NCBI GenBank assembly: GCA_002500135.1
Contig: DLSM01000006.1
Span: 184-64,183 of the forward strand
Reading direction: 5' to 3'
DNA: 64,000 bases
Source of the DNA: Christensenella sp. UBA7862
GTDB lineage: Bacteria > Bacillota > Clostridia > Christensenellales > UBA1242
Part shown: positions 29,201-44,200 of the stretch, piece after piece
Layout of the letters: the number at the start of each line of letters is the position of its first letter
Position numbering within the stretch: position 1 is the stretch's first letter
The notes under the pieces: generated by a model
Database searches by the model: none
Seen by the model: only the letters and a program-made list of their open reading frames with translations
Told to the model about the DNA's origin: nothing
Translations under genes and position numbers: made by a program

Positions 29201-32200
29201 TTATCTCGCTTTGTGAAAACGATAGTGTCCGAATCGAACTTGCCTGCCCCTGCAAAATCTGCATTTGCAAACGTTGCAACCTTTATTTGAGCATTGTCGC
29301 CAAGTTCTTCTTCCATAACAATATAAATCTTGCTATGTTTGCTTGAAATGTATTTATCTTTAACATTTATAACAGCCTTTGTGGACAAGAACACTCTGTC
29401 TGAAATGTTTGCTGCATTGTAAACACTGAGTGAATTTGATTCAACTGCTTCAATATTTCCAAAAGAGTTGGTCTTTGTTGCTCCAGCGACAAATATTCCA
29501 GCATAATCTACATTCTCATTCCCATTCCAGTTGCCGTAAATTTCACCGCCAAAAATTTCCACCTTTGAACCCGTTGCCACAAAGATTGCTCCACCTTTGT
29601 CCGAAGCCACATTGTCTGTCAATGTTCCGCCATAAAGTTTGAGAGCCTTATCCGCATAAATTCCGCCGCCCAAAGTTGCACTGTTGCCAGAGATGAGCGA
29701 GCCAGCATTTTCAAGCGTTGTGCGTTCAACATCGTTATAAATCTCAAGCGAGAGTTTGTCGCCAGTGGCATAAATTCCACCGCCCATGTTCCCCGCAATG
29801 TTGTTCAAGATTTTCCCGTCACGCAATGTAACTTTGCCATTTGCCACATAAAGTCCAGCACCGTTTTGGGCTTCGTTACTGTCTATTGTTGCACCTGAAG
29901 AAAGTTCCACTTCGCCACTTGTTCCATTTGCCACATCTTCAACATACACACCGCCACCGTTTAGAGTTGCTGTGTTATTCAAAATGAGTGAAGCAGAATT
30001 TGTGGCAATAAGTTTGCCGCCAACGACATAGACACCGCCGCCGTTTGTGGCATTGTTGCCTTCTATTGTTGCGTCATAGAGATAAAGTGTTCCATAAAGA
30101 GCCATGCCGCCACCGTTTCCAGTTGCTGTGTTGCCAAGAACACTTGCTCCCTGCATCAAGTAAACTGTTGTGCCGACTGCTGCGTAAATTCCCGCACCTT
30201 CTGAAGAATTGTTGTTTGAAATTTCAAAATTTGAAGAAATGTCAAGTCTGCCGCTTTCCACATACACGCCGCCACCAAAGTTTGTTGCAGTGGAATTTGA
30301 AATTTCCCCATAGCCGAGCCAAGAAGCATTTGTGTGTTTGTTGTTTGTTGCAAAATACACACCCGCACCATTATTTGTTGCCTTGTTCCCAGAAATCTTT
30401 GCTACGCCATCAGACTTAAGTGTTCTTAAAATGCCGTTTTCGCCTACATATACACCGCCGCCAAGAGTTGCAGAGTTTGCTGAGCCCATGTCGTCACTTT
30501 GACCTATGATTGCATTGTAAATGTCCACTTGGCCAACAAGTATGCGACCATTAAGGGTTTTTGAGCCGATGTAAATTGCACCGCCGTTTTCAGTTGCTGT
30601 GTTGCCACCTATAACTGTTCCGCCGTCAACTTCCACAAGCCCACTTGCTACATAAATTGCACCGCCATTTGCTACATTGCCGCCAGTTAGTTTTGAGTTA
30701 TAAATTGTTACATCTGCTGTGGAGCCTATTTGTGAAATATTAACATAAATCGCACCACCATTTTCGCTTGCAGTAGAATTTGAAATTGTGGAATTTGTGA
30801 CATTAAATTTTGCTTGTCCGTCAACATAAATTGCACCGCCATTGACACTTGATGAGCCATTTATGTTTGAATTTCTGATTGTCACAACTGAGGTGTTTGT
30901 TGCATAAATTGCACCACCTCTACCATTTTCACCACATGTCACACAATTTGAGATTGTTGAATTTTCAATTTCAAGTTTGCCGTCATAAATTGTTATTGCT
31001 CCGCCATTTGCTGCAGTGTTATCTCTTATTTCAACCCCGTCAAGACGAAGTGTGCCATTGCCACTTACACAGAACAAACTTGCATTTTGAGCGTTGCCCG
31101 TGCCAACTATTGTTATGTTGCCCGCTGCATATTGCGACACCCCGCCAAAGGTTACGCCGCTTGAAACAATGTCAAACACCCAATCGGTTAGGCTTTCTGC
31201 ACGAGAAAGTGTAACGCCTAAGTCGTTTCCAGAAACGATTGTTACAGATTTATCAATAACAACTTTTTGCTCTAAAACAAGGTCGTCTTTTATGATAATT
31301 GTTTCACCGCCAAGGCATTGTGACAAGGCTTCATTAAGTGAAGTGAATTCGCCAACAACATTTCCTTCATTGTCACGCACTTCAATCATGTCTTCAACAA
31401 CAATGTTGTAACTTAAATATGTTTCGCTGTTTGTGCTATTTTTGAGGAAGTTGTAGAATGAAAGATTTGTGATAATTGTGCCGCTTGAAAGAGTGCTGCC
31501 GCTTCGTGGAGTTATCTTTGTGCCGTTTGTTGCTGCAAGGAAAGAAATCTCGTTATAGACTTTTGCAGTTTTCAAATTGCTTCCCACAAAGGCATTGTTT
31601 TCGCTGCCCAGCGTAACATTTGTTTTTGGCAGAATAACATATTCAATGTTGCTGCCCTTAAATGCTTCACCGCCAACTTTGTTTGCCAGTTCAAGGCTTA
31701 TTTTTTGTGGCAAAGATTTGCAATTTTCAAAGGCATTTTTGCCAATTTCCGTTAGTTTTTCAAAAGCAATTTCGCCATGTTTTCCAAGGATTGTAAACTC
31801 GCTGCAACCCTTGAAACTTGCTTCGCCAATTTTCTCTATTTCGTTTTCAAATATAACTTGAGAGAGCATTGTGCAATTTTCAAAAGCATGCGCTGGAACT
31901 GTGTTTGTGTTGTCAAGAACTTTTACAGCATAAGCATTTGCTGGTTCATAGTTTTGCCCGTCAAATGTAAATGTGTCGCCTAGACTTGAAACTTCTTTTG
32001 TGCTGTCGCCAAAGTTAGAAACAATCAAAGTTTTGAGGTCTTGCATCATGGCAAAGCAGCCGTCAAGTTGTCTGACAGTCTTTGAAACTTCCACAACTTC
32101 AGCATGAGAACCTGCAAAAGCAAGCGGCATAATTCCAGCGTAATCTTCAATCTTAACATAACTATTTTTTGCGATGTATGTGTGAAGCATTGTGCCATTT

Positions 32201-35200
32201 GAAGTTGCAACAAGAACGCTGCCCATATAGTCCACAAAATAATTGCTTTGAGGATTGAATGTAACTTCTTCTATGCTATCCGCCCCAAAAGCCCCATAGC
32301 CGACATTGCCGTTTATGTTGAGAACTGATTTAAGCCCAGACAAGTTTGCAAATGCCAAGTCTTCTATGCTACTTACTTGTGAAAGCCCAAGGTCAATAGT
32401 TTTGGTTGTTGGATAATCTTTAAGTTTTCCAATTCCGATAATATCTTCTGATATGGAAACTGTGCCATTTGAAACTACAAGTGCGTGTGCTGGGATAATA
32501 ATCTTATCTCCAACTCTTGCTTCGCCCAAGGTTGAAAGCCCTGTTACATATCCATTTTCTGTTGTTAGATAGAATGGATTTGTCCAATCTTGCCACACTG
32601 CATAAAGTGTAACATTGCCAGCAAAGTTTGCCGAAGTTAGTCCGTCTTGCGACCATTCGGCAACTGTTGCGTTTTTATCAGTTGACCAGCCCATAAATTT
32701 TGCATATCTTGCGCTGGTGCTTGTGTAATTTGCGTCAGCAATTTCAAAATCTGCAAAGAGAATTTGTGCCGCTTCGCTTGACAGTGCCGTTGGCATATTC
32801 TTTACGCCCGACACAAAGCCATTTTCTTGTGCCAAAAGAACATTGTGTGAGCCAGCATTTAGATTGTATGTTAGATTATAACTATCCACAAAAACTGGAT
32901 AAATGTTTATAACTTGTTCGGAATTTCCGTCAAAAGTCATAACTGTTCTAAGCGTGTCGCTTGAAATTTCAAACATTCCGCCCATTTCAAAATCTCTTGT
33001 TTGATTTTGTTTTGTGAAGGAATATCCATATGCAATTTTGCCACAAAGAGATGTGAGTTCGCTTGAAGTTGGAAGTGCGAGTGTTGCGTCTGCTAGATCG
33101 TTTGCCGTCACTCTGCCCGTCCAAATTGTTGAACTATCTACAATGTTGACTGTTATCTCTTTTGCTCTCCAAACAACAAACATTTCTGTGTCGTTTGAAA
33201 GTGTTATGTCATTTGTTGCTTCAAGAATTGTGCTGTTTGAACCGTCTGAATTCTGAGCCAAAGCAACTACTTGGAAGCCTACAAAATTGAAGTAGTTTTC
33301 AATTTCTTGCATTGACACTGCCACGACACCTAAGTCATTTGCCGTCACAGTCATTTGTTCCGCTGTCGCTGCGTTTGTTATTGTCAAAACATAATTTTGC
33401 CATACTGGATATAGGTGCAACTCATTGACATTTAGGACATTATCCACTTCGCCGCCGTCAAGCACAACTTTGCTTGGATTTTCTGTTTGTTCATAAGCCC
33501 AGCCGATGAAGTTGGCTATCTTTGCAAGTCCAAGTTCTGCAAGTGTTGGAGCAATGGCTTTTGTGCCAAATGAATATTCAACTTGTCTTGCAACGCCACC
33601 ATTTGCGTTGTGGAATATTGCAGTCCAAGTGTCGTCTGTCCACTCTGCATAAAGGGTTATTCTGCCACTTTCTGCAAGGTTTTTGACTGTTGCCCCGTTT
33701 GCATATCTTTCACCGCTTTCAGCGACCCAGTTTTCAATGTGCTTGCCTTCCACAGCAAAGGAACTTACAAGTTTAAATTCACTGTCATAAACAGCAGATA
33801 TAATTTCGCTATCTTGTCTTCCTGCAAGGTTGATTGCAAGTTCAACTTGATACTCGTTTGCCGTCCACACTGCGTAAAGTGTAACTTCAACTGTTTCACC
33901 AATGTTGTCTGGGTCGAAGTCTGCTATAAGTTTTTCTGGAAGATTGCAAACTCTTTCGTTTGAGTCAAACTCTGTTCCGTTTTCGGCTCTCCATTTTGTA
34001 ACACTCCAGCCCTTAGCAGAGAATTCTTGAGAAAGCCATTCATAATTATCAAAACTGAACTCTCTTACAACACTTCCCGCTTGAACTGTTGAGGACGATG
34101 GGAGTTCGTCTGAAATGAAGTTGACTGTATAAGTTTTATTAGTCCAAATTGGTCGCAAAACAATGTTGTCGCTTGGCATTTCAAAAGAGTTTCCGTTTTC
34201 GTCAACCCAAACGCCATTTTGCAAAGTGATTGTAGAATTTGTTTGCAAGCAGACAAAGCCAGAAAGTGAATAATATCTTCTGCTCAAAGCGTCTTTGGCT
34301 GCACTTAAAATTTGTTGCAAGTGATTTTCTGTGTGCAGATAAACTTTGGTCGAAGCATTTTCCACCATTACATTTGTTTTTGAAATTATCCAAACATTTT
34401 CTTCGCCTTGTGGGGAGAATGTTGTGTTTTCTGTGCCAAGAAGAATTGTAAGAGTTCTGTATTCGTCAGAATATTTTGCTCTGATTGTCAAGTCACGCCT
34501 TGGCATAACGCTATCTTTTGTAACTTCCACAATGTCGCCGTTTTCGTCAACAAATGTCCAGCATACAAAGTCATAATTATCCTTTGCGCAGACAAGAGCA
34601 TTGTTTGCAAACATTGTAAGAAGTGATGTTTTGTATCTGACATCTTTTATCCAATAAGTGTTGTCAATGTCAAACGCTCCTTCGCCCGAAATCTTGCCGC
34701 CCGCTGGGTCAATGGTTAATGTAAAGAAACTTTGGGAAATATAAATCTTTCCGTCAACGGCTTTAACTCTGTAATCGTCAATCTTGTCGTCAGTCACGTC
34801 AAATCTGAGGACTGATTCGCTCAAGTTTTCTTCATAAGAGCCAATTTCCACTCTGCCAGTTTCTGATGAAGGATAGTTCGCTTCATCTATCAGAACTTTG
34901 ATTATCTTTTGTCCAGAAATATCGTTTGAAATTACAAATCTTGAGTTGCTTCCAACAAGTTTCAATATGCTTTCAAAATTGCTTTCGCTTTCAAAAGTGA
35001 GTTTGCCATATCCCGACAAAACGACATAACTTTGTGTCTTGCCGATTGTGGCGGAACTGTCTTTCATAATCACTCTGCCAAAGACCGTTTGCGAACTTGA
35101 ACCTACAAATATCTCTTGGTCGTTGTTTGATATTGTCCCGCCATTTATGTTGAGTGTGCCACGCAAAACTGCTACGCCGCCACCCGTTGTATTTTCTGAA

Positions 35201-38200
35201 ATTGTGCCAGAAAGAATAACAACAATATGCTTGTCGGAAGTCTTTGACATATCACCTATTGCAATGCCACCACCATAGGCTGCAGAATTGTTTTTGATAA
35301 CTGCCCCAGCAATTACAATGTTGCCGTTTGAAAGTCCTGCTTGGCTGTCGCCGTCATAATACACGCCGCCGCCATAACCTGTTGCCACGTTGCTCAAAAT
35401 TTCTGTCCCTTCGCCAATTACTGCTCTGCCGCAATTTTCTGCAAAGTATAGCCCAGCACCATTTGTCGCATTGTTTTCTCTGATTTCTGTGTTTGTCATT
35501 TCAAAAGAGCCACTTCCGCCAAAGTAAACACCAGCACCATTTGTTGCATAGTTGTTTGAAATTGTGCCGCCAGTTGCAAGGAATGAATTGTTTTCAACAT
35601 AAACTCCGCCGCCATTTGTTGCATGGTTGTCAGTTATTGTTGTGCCGTCAGTTATTTCAATGCCACCCACTGCATAAACACCACCGCCATTTTCTGTTGC
35701 TTCGTTTGAAGAAATTGTAGCACCAGACAACACAAGTTTGCCCACAGCATACACGCCAGCGCCATTTGCCCCTTTGTTGTTTTGAATAAACACACCTTGT
35801 CCTAGTGTAAGTGTTCCGCTTGCGACATAGATTGTGCTTTCGCTTGACAAAACTTGTGATTTGCTGCCGTCAAAGATAATATTTCCTACTTCAATATCCC
35901 CCGCGAATTCAAACATGTGACCCGCAAAGCCGCTGCTACGAGTGAATTGAGTTTGATAAATTGAGGTTATAGAAATGTTGCTATTAAATTTGTAAGTTTT
36001 TGATACGTCAATTCTTTCGCTTACGAATGAAAGCACATCGCCCGCAACAGTTCTTGCTGTGCCGTCAAGTGTGAACAATGCCTTGCTGTCATCGGACTCA
36101 AATGTTGTAAAGTAAATTCTGTTTACTCCGTCTTCTGACGAAGCGTCTTGCCTATCCACATAAGCCACAACTTCTTCCCAGTAACATTCAAAGACAAGAG
36201 TTGTCGCTTCTTCAATGTTATATGCCCTTGAAACGGCTCTCTTTGTATCGCTTGACTTTCTGCCCACATAAACATAACTTATTGCGCAGTTATATTTTGT
36301 GAAGTCTTTTGCCATTTCTTTGAAACTAAATCTTAAGTCGCCTTGTTTTAATGTATATTTCCAGCCAGCAACTATATTGCCGTTTTCGGTTTCTTCAAAT
36401 CTTTCTGCCTGAGAGAAGTTGCTTGATTGTGTTTCATTTGCTTCGCCTTCGCCAGCATAAACTTTAATTTCCACAATATTTGGTTCCCAACAAGCAACAA
36501 AGACTATTGTATTTCTGTCTGCATAGGTGCCTTTGTCTGTTAGGTGTCCACGGCAAATGGCAGTGTAGGCGTCAAACCATGTGTAAGTTGTATCCCCTAC
36601 ATATTCGCCATATTCGTCAAGAGTCCTATCAAATTTAAGTGGAGAATTTGCAATGTTAAATGTTGACATTCCATTTGGGTCTGCCTTAACAAACACGCCA
36701 GTTCTTATAACATTCAAACTGCCAAGAGTTTCTGCACCCGCAGTGTTTGCTTCGACCAAATAGCCAAGTTCCCACCTGTCAAAGTGGTGATAGACCATTG
36801 GGTTTGAGATGAGTTCTTTTGCGTTAAGTGTTGCGTCTTGATTTACACTGACTTCTGCAACTTTTGCAAAAGAAGTCGAAAGTCGTCCAGTCTGTTTGTC
36901 TGCCTTTTGATAAACAATATTAACTTGGAAGTTCACCTCTTTCCACTGTGCTTGAATTACAAGAGTTTCCACTGGGAAGTTGGTCACTGTTCTGTTCCAA
37001 GTTCTGCCAGAATAGTCAGAATCTGTTGTTAAAGTTGTGAAGTTCTCAAGCAAATTCCAGCCGAATTCTTTGCCCAAAATGTTATCAAGGAACGAAAAGT
37101 CCTCTTTCCCCACAAGTGAAATATCAAATCGACCATTTATCTCTTCGCCTTCATAAACAACAGTTTTGCCGTTTGTGTCAATGGTTATGCTTTCTGCAAT
37201 TTTGCCCACAAGCAAGTAGTTATCTCTGCCATACAAGCAATAGCCCGAAAGCCCCTCAAGCGTAAACATATTCATGCCAGTTTGTCTTTGTGACCTGTCG
37301 CCAAATTCTGCCACAATCCAGTCTGCAAGCAAGGCTTCTTCTGCCATAACTGTCCCCGTCTTGTCGCTTGATGTGACAAGGGCAATATTTTGCACGCCTG
37401 AAATAGCCTTTTCGACAGATATTCTAGCATTACTATATAGATAAATTTTAGCACCAAAGTAGCCGCTTGTTATGTCTGACAAAATATTAAGTCCAGTTTT
37501 ATCATTTCCGCCAACGAATATTCCGCCATAAACATTTGCACTTGAAGCATTAACTACGCCACCATTTTCGACGTAAATTGAGTATGGATACCTATCTGTA
37601 TTTACTGTCCCTATTGTGCCACCTTTAAGTGTAACAACGCCATTTGCCGCAACATAAATTTCAGAGCCAAGTGGAGTAACTTTGTCATAAGTGCCGCTTG
37701 CGTCACCCGCTTTGTTGTCTGTAACTGTGCCAAAGAGCAAAACGACTTCTTTTGTGGAAGCAAGATACAAGCCGCCGCCAAAGCCCGCTGTGTTGTTTGT
37801 GATAACAAAGTTCTTCTTGTTTATTACATCAATAGAGCCATTATCGCCAACATAAATTGCACCGCCGTTGTTTGTGACTTGGTTGTTTGAAAGAGTGATT
37901 GGGTCAGTTTGAGTTGAGCCAAAGAAGTTGAATTTTGCGTTGCCCAAAACTGCAACTGCACCGCCGTTTCTTGCCTTGTTATTTGACACAGAAACACCAA
38001 GATTTAAGACACCATTTTCGCCCACGGCAAAGGCCCCGCCATAAGTTGTGCTGATGTTAGTGCTGCCGTTTTGGATGTAATATCCGTTCTTTTCAAATTT
38101 TGCTTCGCCGCCAATGGAAACGTTTGCACTTCCGCCAACATAAATTGCACCGCCATAAGTTGTTTCACCCGTGCTTGAAATTGTATAGTTGCCAGTAAAC

Positions 38201-41200
38201 ACGCCGCCAGTTATTTTCCCGCCGTCAGTATTTTCTGAACCGCCGTTTGTTCCCTTTGAAATAGAGATTGCACCGCCATAGTTTTCGGAGAAGTTTTTTT
38301 CAAATGTTCCGCCAGAGATGTCAACTCGACCGTCACAACTTGCTGCCCCGCCTTGTGCTTTGACTGTTGCTCCTTGATTTCTTGCAGAGTTAGATGTAAA
38401 TGTTCCGCTTGAAATATTTAAATTTCCTTTTGCGAAAACTGCCCCGCCAACTGTTGCAGAGTTTGAGGTAAACACAACGTCACTATTTGAAACTGTAACA
38501 GAGTTTGCGCTATACACTGCCCCGCCATACAAAGTTGCTGAGTTTGAAGTGAAAGTCATTTGGCTTGCAATAGTAATGCTGTCTTCAAAGTAAATTGCAC
38601 CGCCGTTGCCGCTTGCAGAGTTTGTTGTGAATGTTACGTTGTCAAATGAAACTACAGCCCCGCTGGCAACATACATTGCACCGCCATTTGTTGCAATAGA
38701 GTTTGTGAAAGTTGCACCGCTGACACTAACTGTTGCGCCACTTGCAACATACATTGCACCGCCCATGTTTGCACTAAGATTGCCTCGTGAGCCAAATGTT
38801 GTGCCGATTATATTTACATTGCTGCCTGCCGCTGCATAAACTGCACCGCCGCTCTCGGTTGCTGTAAGATTGTTAAGCACAAAAGCTCCAAGAGTAACCG
38901 TGCCTTGGGCATAAATTGCTGCACCCGAAGTTGCTGTGTTGTCGGACAAAACAAGTCCGTCTTTTGCCACAAATGTTCCGCCAGTGGAAACCTTTATAAG
39001 CGAGTCGGAAGATGTTTGTTTGCCTTTTATGGAAAGCAGAGTTTTGTCAGAGGTTTCATTGCCAAGTGTAAGACTTCCGCCAGAAAGGATGTTGAACATA
39101 TTGCTCGTCAAACTCTCGCTTGCCGAGATTGCATAACTGCTGTTTGACACAACAAGAATATTCTTTGAAACACTAATTGTGTTTGACACTTCGCAGTTGT
39201 CTATAAGAACAACTTTATATTGTCCGTCAACATTTCTAACAACACCCGTTTCAATGTCTTCAAATGCTTTTTCAAGAGAGAGATAGTAAACATTTTTTCT
39301 CTCCGTTCCAAATATTGCCCCGTTTTCTACATAGCAAGTTGCTTTGTTCCAAATTGCATAAAGTGTAAAGTCTTCTTTCATTGTAACTTCTACAACTTCC
39401 CCCGGCATGAAGTCTGGTTCTGTTGCAAGTGGGTCAAAAGCAAAGCCCGCTAATAGATAATCTTTTCTTGCAAAGAACACTTCTTCGTCACCATAAGTCA
39501 CAGAGTTTGTGGAAGTTGGAAGTGTAAATTTTTCGCCAACATATTTGTCAAATTCCACTTTAACTGTGCCAGTGTTTGTGCTATCGGTGTAGTTGTTTCT
39601 CAAAGTTACAGTCTTGCTAATTGGGCTGAAACGCATTTCAAAAACAATATTTCTTCCGCTAACTGTGTCAACGCCCGCTGTTGTCATATCGAATATTGCT
39701 CCAGCAGAATATTTCTTGCCGTTAAAGACAAAACTTTCAAATCTGAAGCCGTCTGGTCTGTTGACTGCACGTAATGTCCAAGTTTCGCCGTCCATAACAA
39801 ATGAATATTGCCCATTTTGTTCTGCAACATCAAATTGTTGTTCGCCAACGACAATTTTCTTTGGATAGAAATAATCATTTTCGGCAAATGCTTCTCCCTC
39901 GCCCGTTGCAACTGGAGAAATTTTACCTAATGTTTCTTCATCAAATCTAACAAAAGCAGTTTTTCTTGTTGGCTCGACATAATATGTTGTGCCGTTTGCG
40001 ACAAAGGAATAAAGTCTTTGTTGTTCGTTGTATTCTAGTCTGTTTGTTTCCGAGTTGCCTCTTACATATCTGTTGCCTTCAAACACAACAGAAGCGACTG
40101 ACGCTCCTTCATAATTAACTTCAGAAAGCGTTACAATCTTAACTGCTTCTAGTTTGTTAATTTCGTCAAGAGTTGGAAGTTGCACTTGTCCGAAGTCGCC
40201 GCCCGTCAAGTTGAAACTAATTCTGTAATCTGACGCTGGCACGCCGCCCACTTCATAGGACAAGATATTTCTTCCACCGAAGATGTTGTCGTATTTATAA
40301 CTTATTGCATATTTTGCTGGCTTCCAAACTGCATAAAGGAAGATGTCACCCGCAAGATATTTTTCTTGAGTTTCAAACCAGTCGTTTTGTGCTTCTTCAA
40401 GAGTTCTGTCATAATGCAAGGCGAAGTTGAACATTCCAGAATATTCGCCACCTGCATTTTGCATCTCTTGATAAATGTCAACAAAGTTGTCTGGCTCAAT
40501 ACGGTCGCTTGTTATTTTGTTATAATATGCCCAGCCGACAAACTCATAGTCGAATTTTCTTGGCACTCTTGATTCAATTTGCTCAATTACGCCACTTGTT
40601 TCTACATCGGCATTATATTTAAATTTAATTTCCGATTCCTCAAAATTATCTTGAGATAGGTCACACAAGTGAAGCGTGTAATCTTGGAAGTAAAGCACGA
40701 GTTTTGTTTCTGTGTCATGCTTTGCAAAGAGATAATTTGTTGTGTCGCCTGGGACAAAAACTTCTTCAAGGTTTTCCCATTTTGCAGTTGAATATTGTTG
40801 ATAATCTACAACAGTTAGACCTAGTTGAGCGGTCAAGTTTTCTATGTCACGCTCGAAGGAGATAGAAAGATTTTTGCCACCATTTGTAAAGTACTCATAA
40901 TCAGAACTTGAAACAAGTCTAGCTCTGACTGTAAGAGGGGTAAATGTTTCAGTCATTCCCTCAGATTTAACATATTTTACAAAGAATTGTTCCAATGTTC
41001 CAAAGTCGTTTTCGCCGAGAATAACGAATGTTGCTCCGTTGTAGATTGTTGCACTGGAATATGTTGAAGCAATATCTTTCTTTTCGTTATTGTCTGTTGT
41101 TATGCCTTGAACAGTCACTGACCCCAAGTTATAAATTGTTGCAAATTCTTGGGCAGTGTTGCCATAGATATTTCCGCCTTGCCATGTAACTTCGCCCGAA

Positions 41201-44200
41201 GTTGTAACATACATAACACCCGCCACTTGAGCTTCGTTCCCAGAAGCATTGACTAGGCATGGAATGTCTGCTGGAAGTGACTCATCAAGGTCAAACTGCG
41301 AGTTGTCTTTAAGCATGTAATATTTTGTAGGTTCACTATCGTCTGTTGAAGTGACTGAGTAATAATATTTGTCATAATATTCCGTTGTAGAAGTTATTGT
41401 TTTGCCCGTTCTATCTACATAATTATCTCCAGATTTCATTGCTTGCAAATAGATAGGCACACCAGTTGAATCGCCGTCTTCATCAACTTCATAATAGTCA
41501 ACAAATTTGTCGTCTGACGTTTTGTCAATATGATAGCCCATTTTTGTTCTTAAAACGCCGTTTACATATTCCCACCTTTTGGCTGCTGTTGAAACATTTT
41601 GCATTTCGCACTTGCCAGCAATGTAGAACGCACCACCATAACTTGCTTCGTTGCCATACAATGTAACATTTTCAAGTCGCAAAAGTCCAGTGTTCAAGTT
41701 TATGCCGCCGCCATATGTTTCTGTGTCAGCGGAGATTGCCTTGTTATTTGTTATGAAAGCATATCTTATTGTGCTTGCGCTGCTTGGCGAGCCAGAAATA
41801 TAGACACCAGCTCCTAAGAGGGCATTGTTGCCATTGATATTTGTCCATTCTGTTTCATTTTTTGGAGTGAAACTTATGTTGCTGTTTATGGCAATTCTAG
41901 CAAGGTCAAGAACACAAATGCCGCCACCCGTTTGGGCTGTGTTTTGCGTAAAAGACGATTGCAAAATATTTACAAGCACATCACTTCCGCTTGCAACAAG
42001 TCCGCCACCAAATTCGTCTGCAGCGTTTCCGTCAAAGGTACAATTTGTCAAACTGTGAGCAACGCTTGAAATGCCGCCATAAATTGCCATTGCTCCGCCA
42101 GATTTTGCCGAGTTGCCGCCTGTGAACCAAGCATTTGTTGCAACTATCAGGCTTTGAACCCCAACATACACGCCGCCGCCAAAGTTGCTTGCAGTGTTTG
42201 CAACATAGGAAGCATTGCTAACTCTGAGTTCAGATTTTTCAAGATAAATTGCCCCGCCATGTCCATAAGTCGCCTTATTTTGATTAAATCTTGCAAGAGA
42301 GTTTTCTCTGCCAGCGATTGTATTTGTTTCTTCAACACAATTTCTAAGAGCAATAGCACCGCCAATTTTTGCAGCGTTGTTTGTCCATTCCAAGTCACGA
42401 GATGTGCTTGAGATGTCAAGTTTTACGCTTTCGGCATAAATTGCACCGCCATATGTGGTTGCAAGGTTTCCTGTGAAAATTCCGCCATGGAGTGAAAGAT
42501 TTCCGCCAAGGGCTGCAATGGCACCGCCAAGACCTTCCGTTCCCAAAACAGAGCAGCCAGTGAATGTTGCATAATCTATGGTGATTATTGAACTATCTGC
42601 ATAAATTGCACCACCCATTGCTTGAGAAGAAGTATATGTGTTTTTGCAGTCATTAAATGCCACGTTGTCGATGTTGACTGTTGCGTGTGCTGCATTTATC
42701 ACACTTCCATATTGCGTGGAAGAATTTGTTATTCCCGAGAACACAACATTGTCTTTTATATCAATATTTCCGCCGCTTGTTAAAATCAAAACATCTTTTG
42801 CATTTCTTGAATTTTGTTCGGCAAAAGTAAGGCTATTTAAGTCGCCGCCCATCAAGACAAGACTGCCAGACACGTTGAACATATTGCCAACAAGTCCGCT
42901 CGCACGATAAATTGTCACATTGCTTGAAGCAAGTTTAAGAGTAAGTTTTTGGTTTTCAAGAATGTTTACTGTTTGACCGATTGTGAGAGTTGTTTCATTT
43001 GGTTGCACAACGACCACAACGCCGTCAGCGGAAGTTGAATGGCTTGCAGTGTTTGGTGATTTATCATTCAAAGCGTCTTGCAACGCCATATCCAAACTTG
43101 CATAATATTTGTGGAAGCCTGTGCTGTAATAATCTTTTATGTAGGCACAAGCACTCGCCCAAACAACCTCAAACTCAACGAGTTCACTTTCAATTCTCAT
43201 GCTTATTGGAGTGTCTTTTCTTTCACCCTTATACGAATAATATGAAACATATTTCCCGTCAAGATAGAGGTCGTCAAAACTTGGCATGGAATATGTTGAG
43301 CCAATGATGTATGACGTGTCGTCTTGAAGATAAGCCGTGTTAGATTCTTTTACAAGTTTATAATTTTCAGAACCGATGTATCTTGCGTTTATGTCCCCAA
43401 GATTTATTCTAATGGTTGCCACATTGCTTTGCCACACGGCATAAACTTCTATTGTAACGCCGTCAATAATTGCATTTACAACGTCACTTAGGTCAGCCCC
43501 TTCGGATAGCACGAAGTTGTATCCCAAGTCATATTGTTTTGTAAGGTTGTTCTTAAGCTTTATAACATAGCCAACATGATTGTATTCTGCCCTTTTCCAA
43601 GACGTAGTTTGTGGGAATACAACATTTTCGCCATAAGTTGCATTGACGACTATTGCCCCGCCATAAGTTTGTGACGAACCCATAACACTGCTGTTAAATC
43701 TTATTGTGTAAGCATATGGCTTCCAAATTGCAAAGAATGTTATATTTTCGTTTGCCAAATTTGAAACAGTTATATTTGGAGAGGCAAAAGTTGGGCGATA
43801 CAAATCACTATCGCTTCCGCCCTTTGCTACATAGTCGTCATAATCTACAAAGTTGCTTGACCAGCCAAGGAAGTTATAACCCTTCTTAAATGGACCAAGG
43901 TCGCTTTGGGTTGTTTGATTTTTTGCAGTTGGCAAAGTTACAGAATAACTCTCTCCATTTGCTTCAAGATTTTTTGCTGCAATTTCTGTTGCACTTGAGC
44001 CATAAATTCCGCCGTTTAGGTCGAAATATGCTTTTGCTTGTGACCAAATTGCATAAACTGTGAAAACATCTCTCTTGTCAATTTCAAAATCTTTCAAGCA
44101 GTAGTTGACTGTTGAGTTCTCGTCTTCCCAGCCGCCGAACGTTCCTGTTCCTGTTGCTGTTACAAGTTTTAGGTCGCTTGCTTTTATTTTTTGACCGAAC

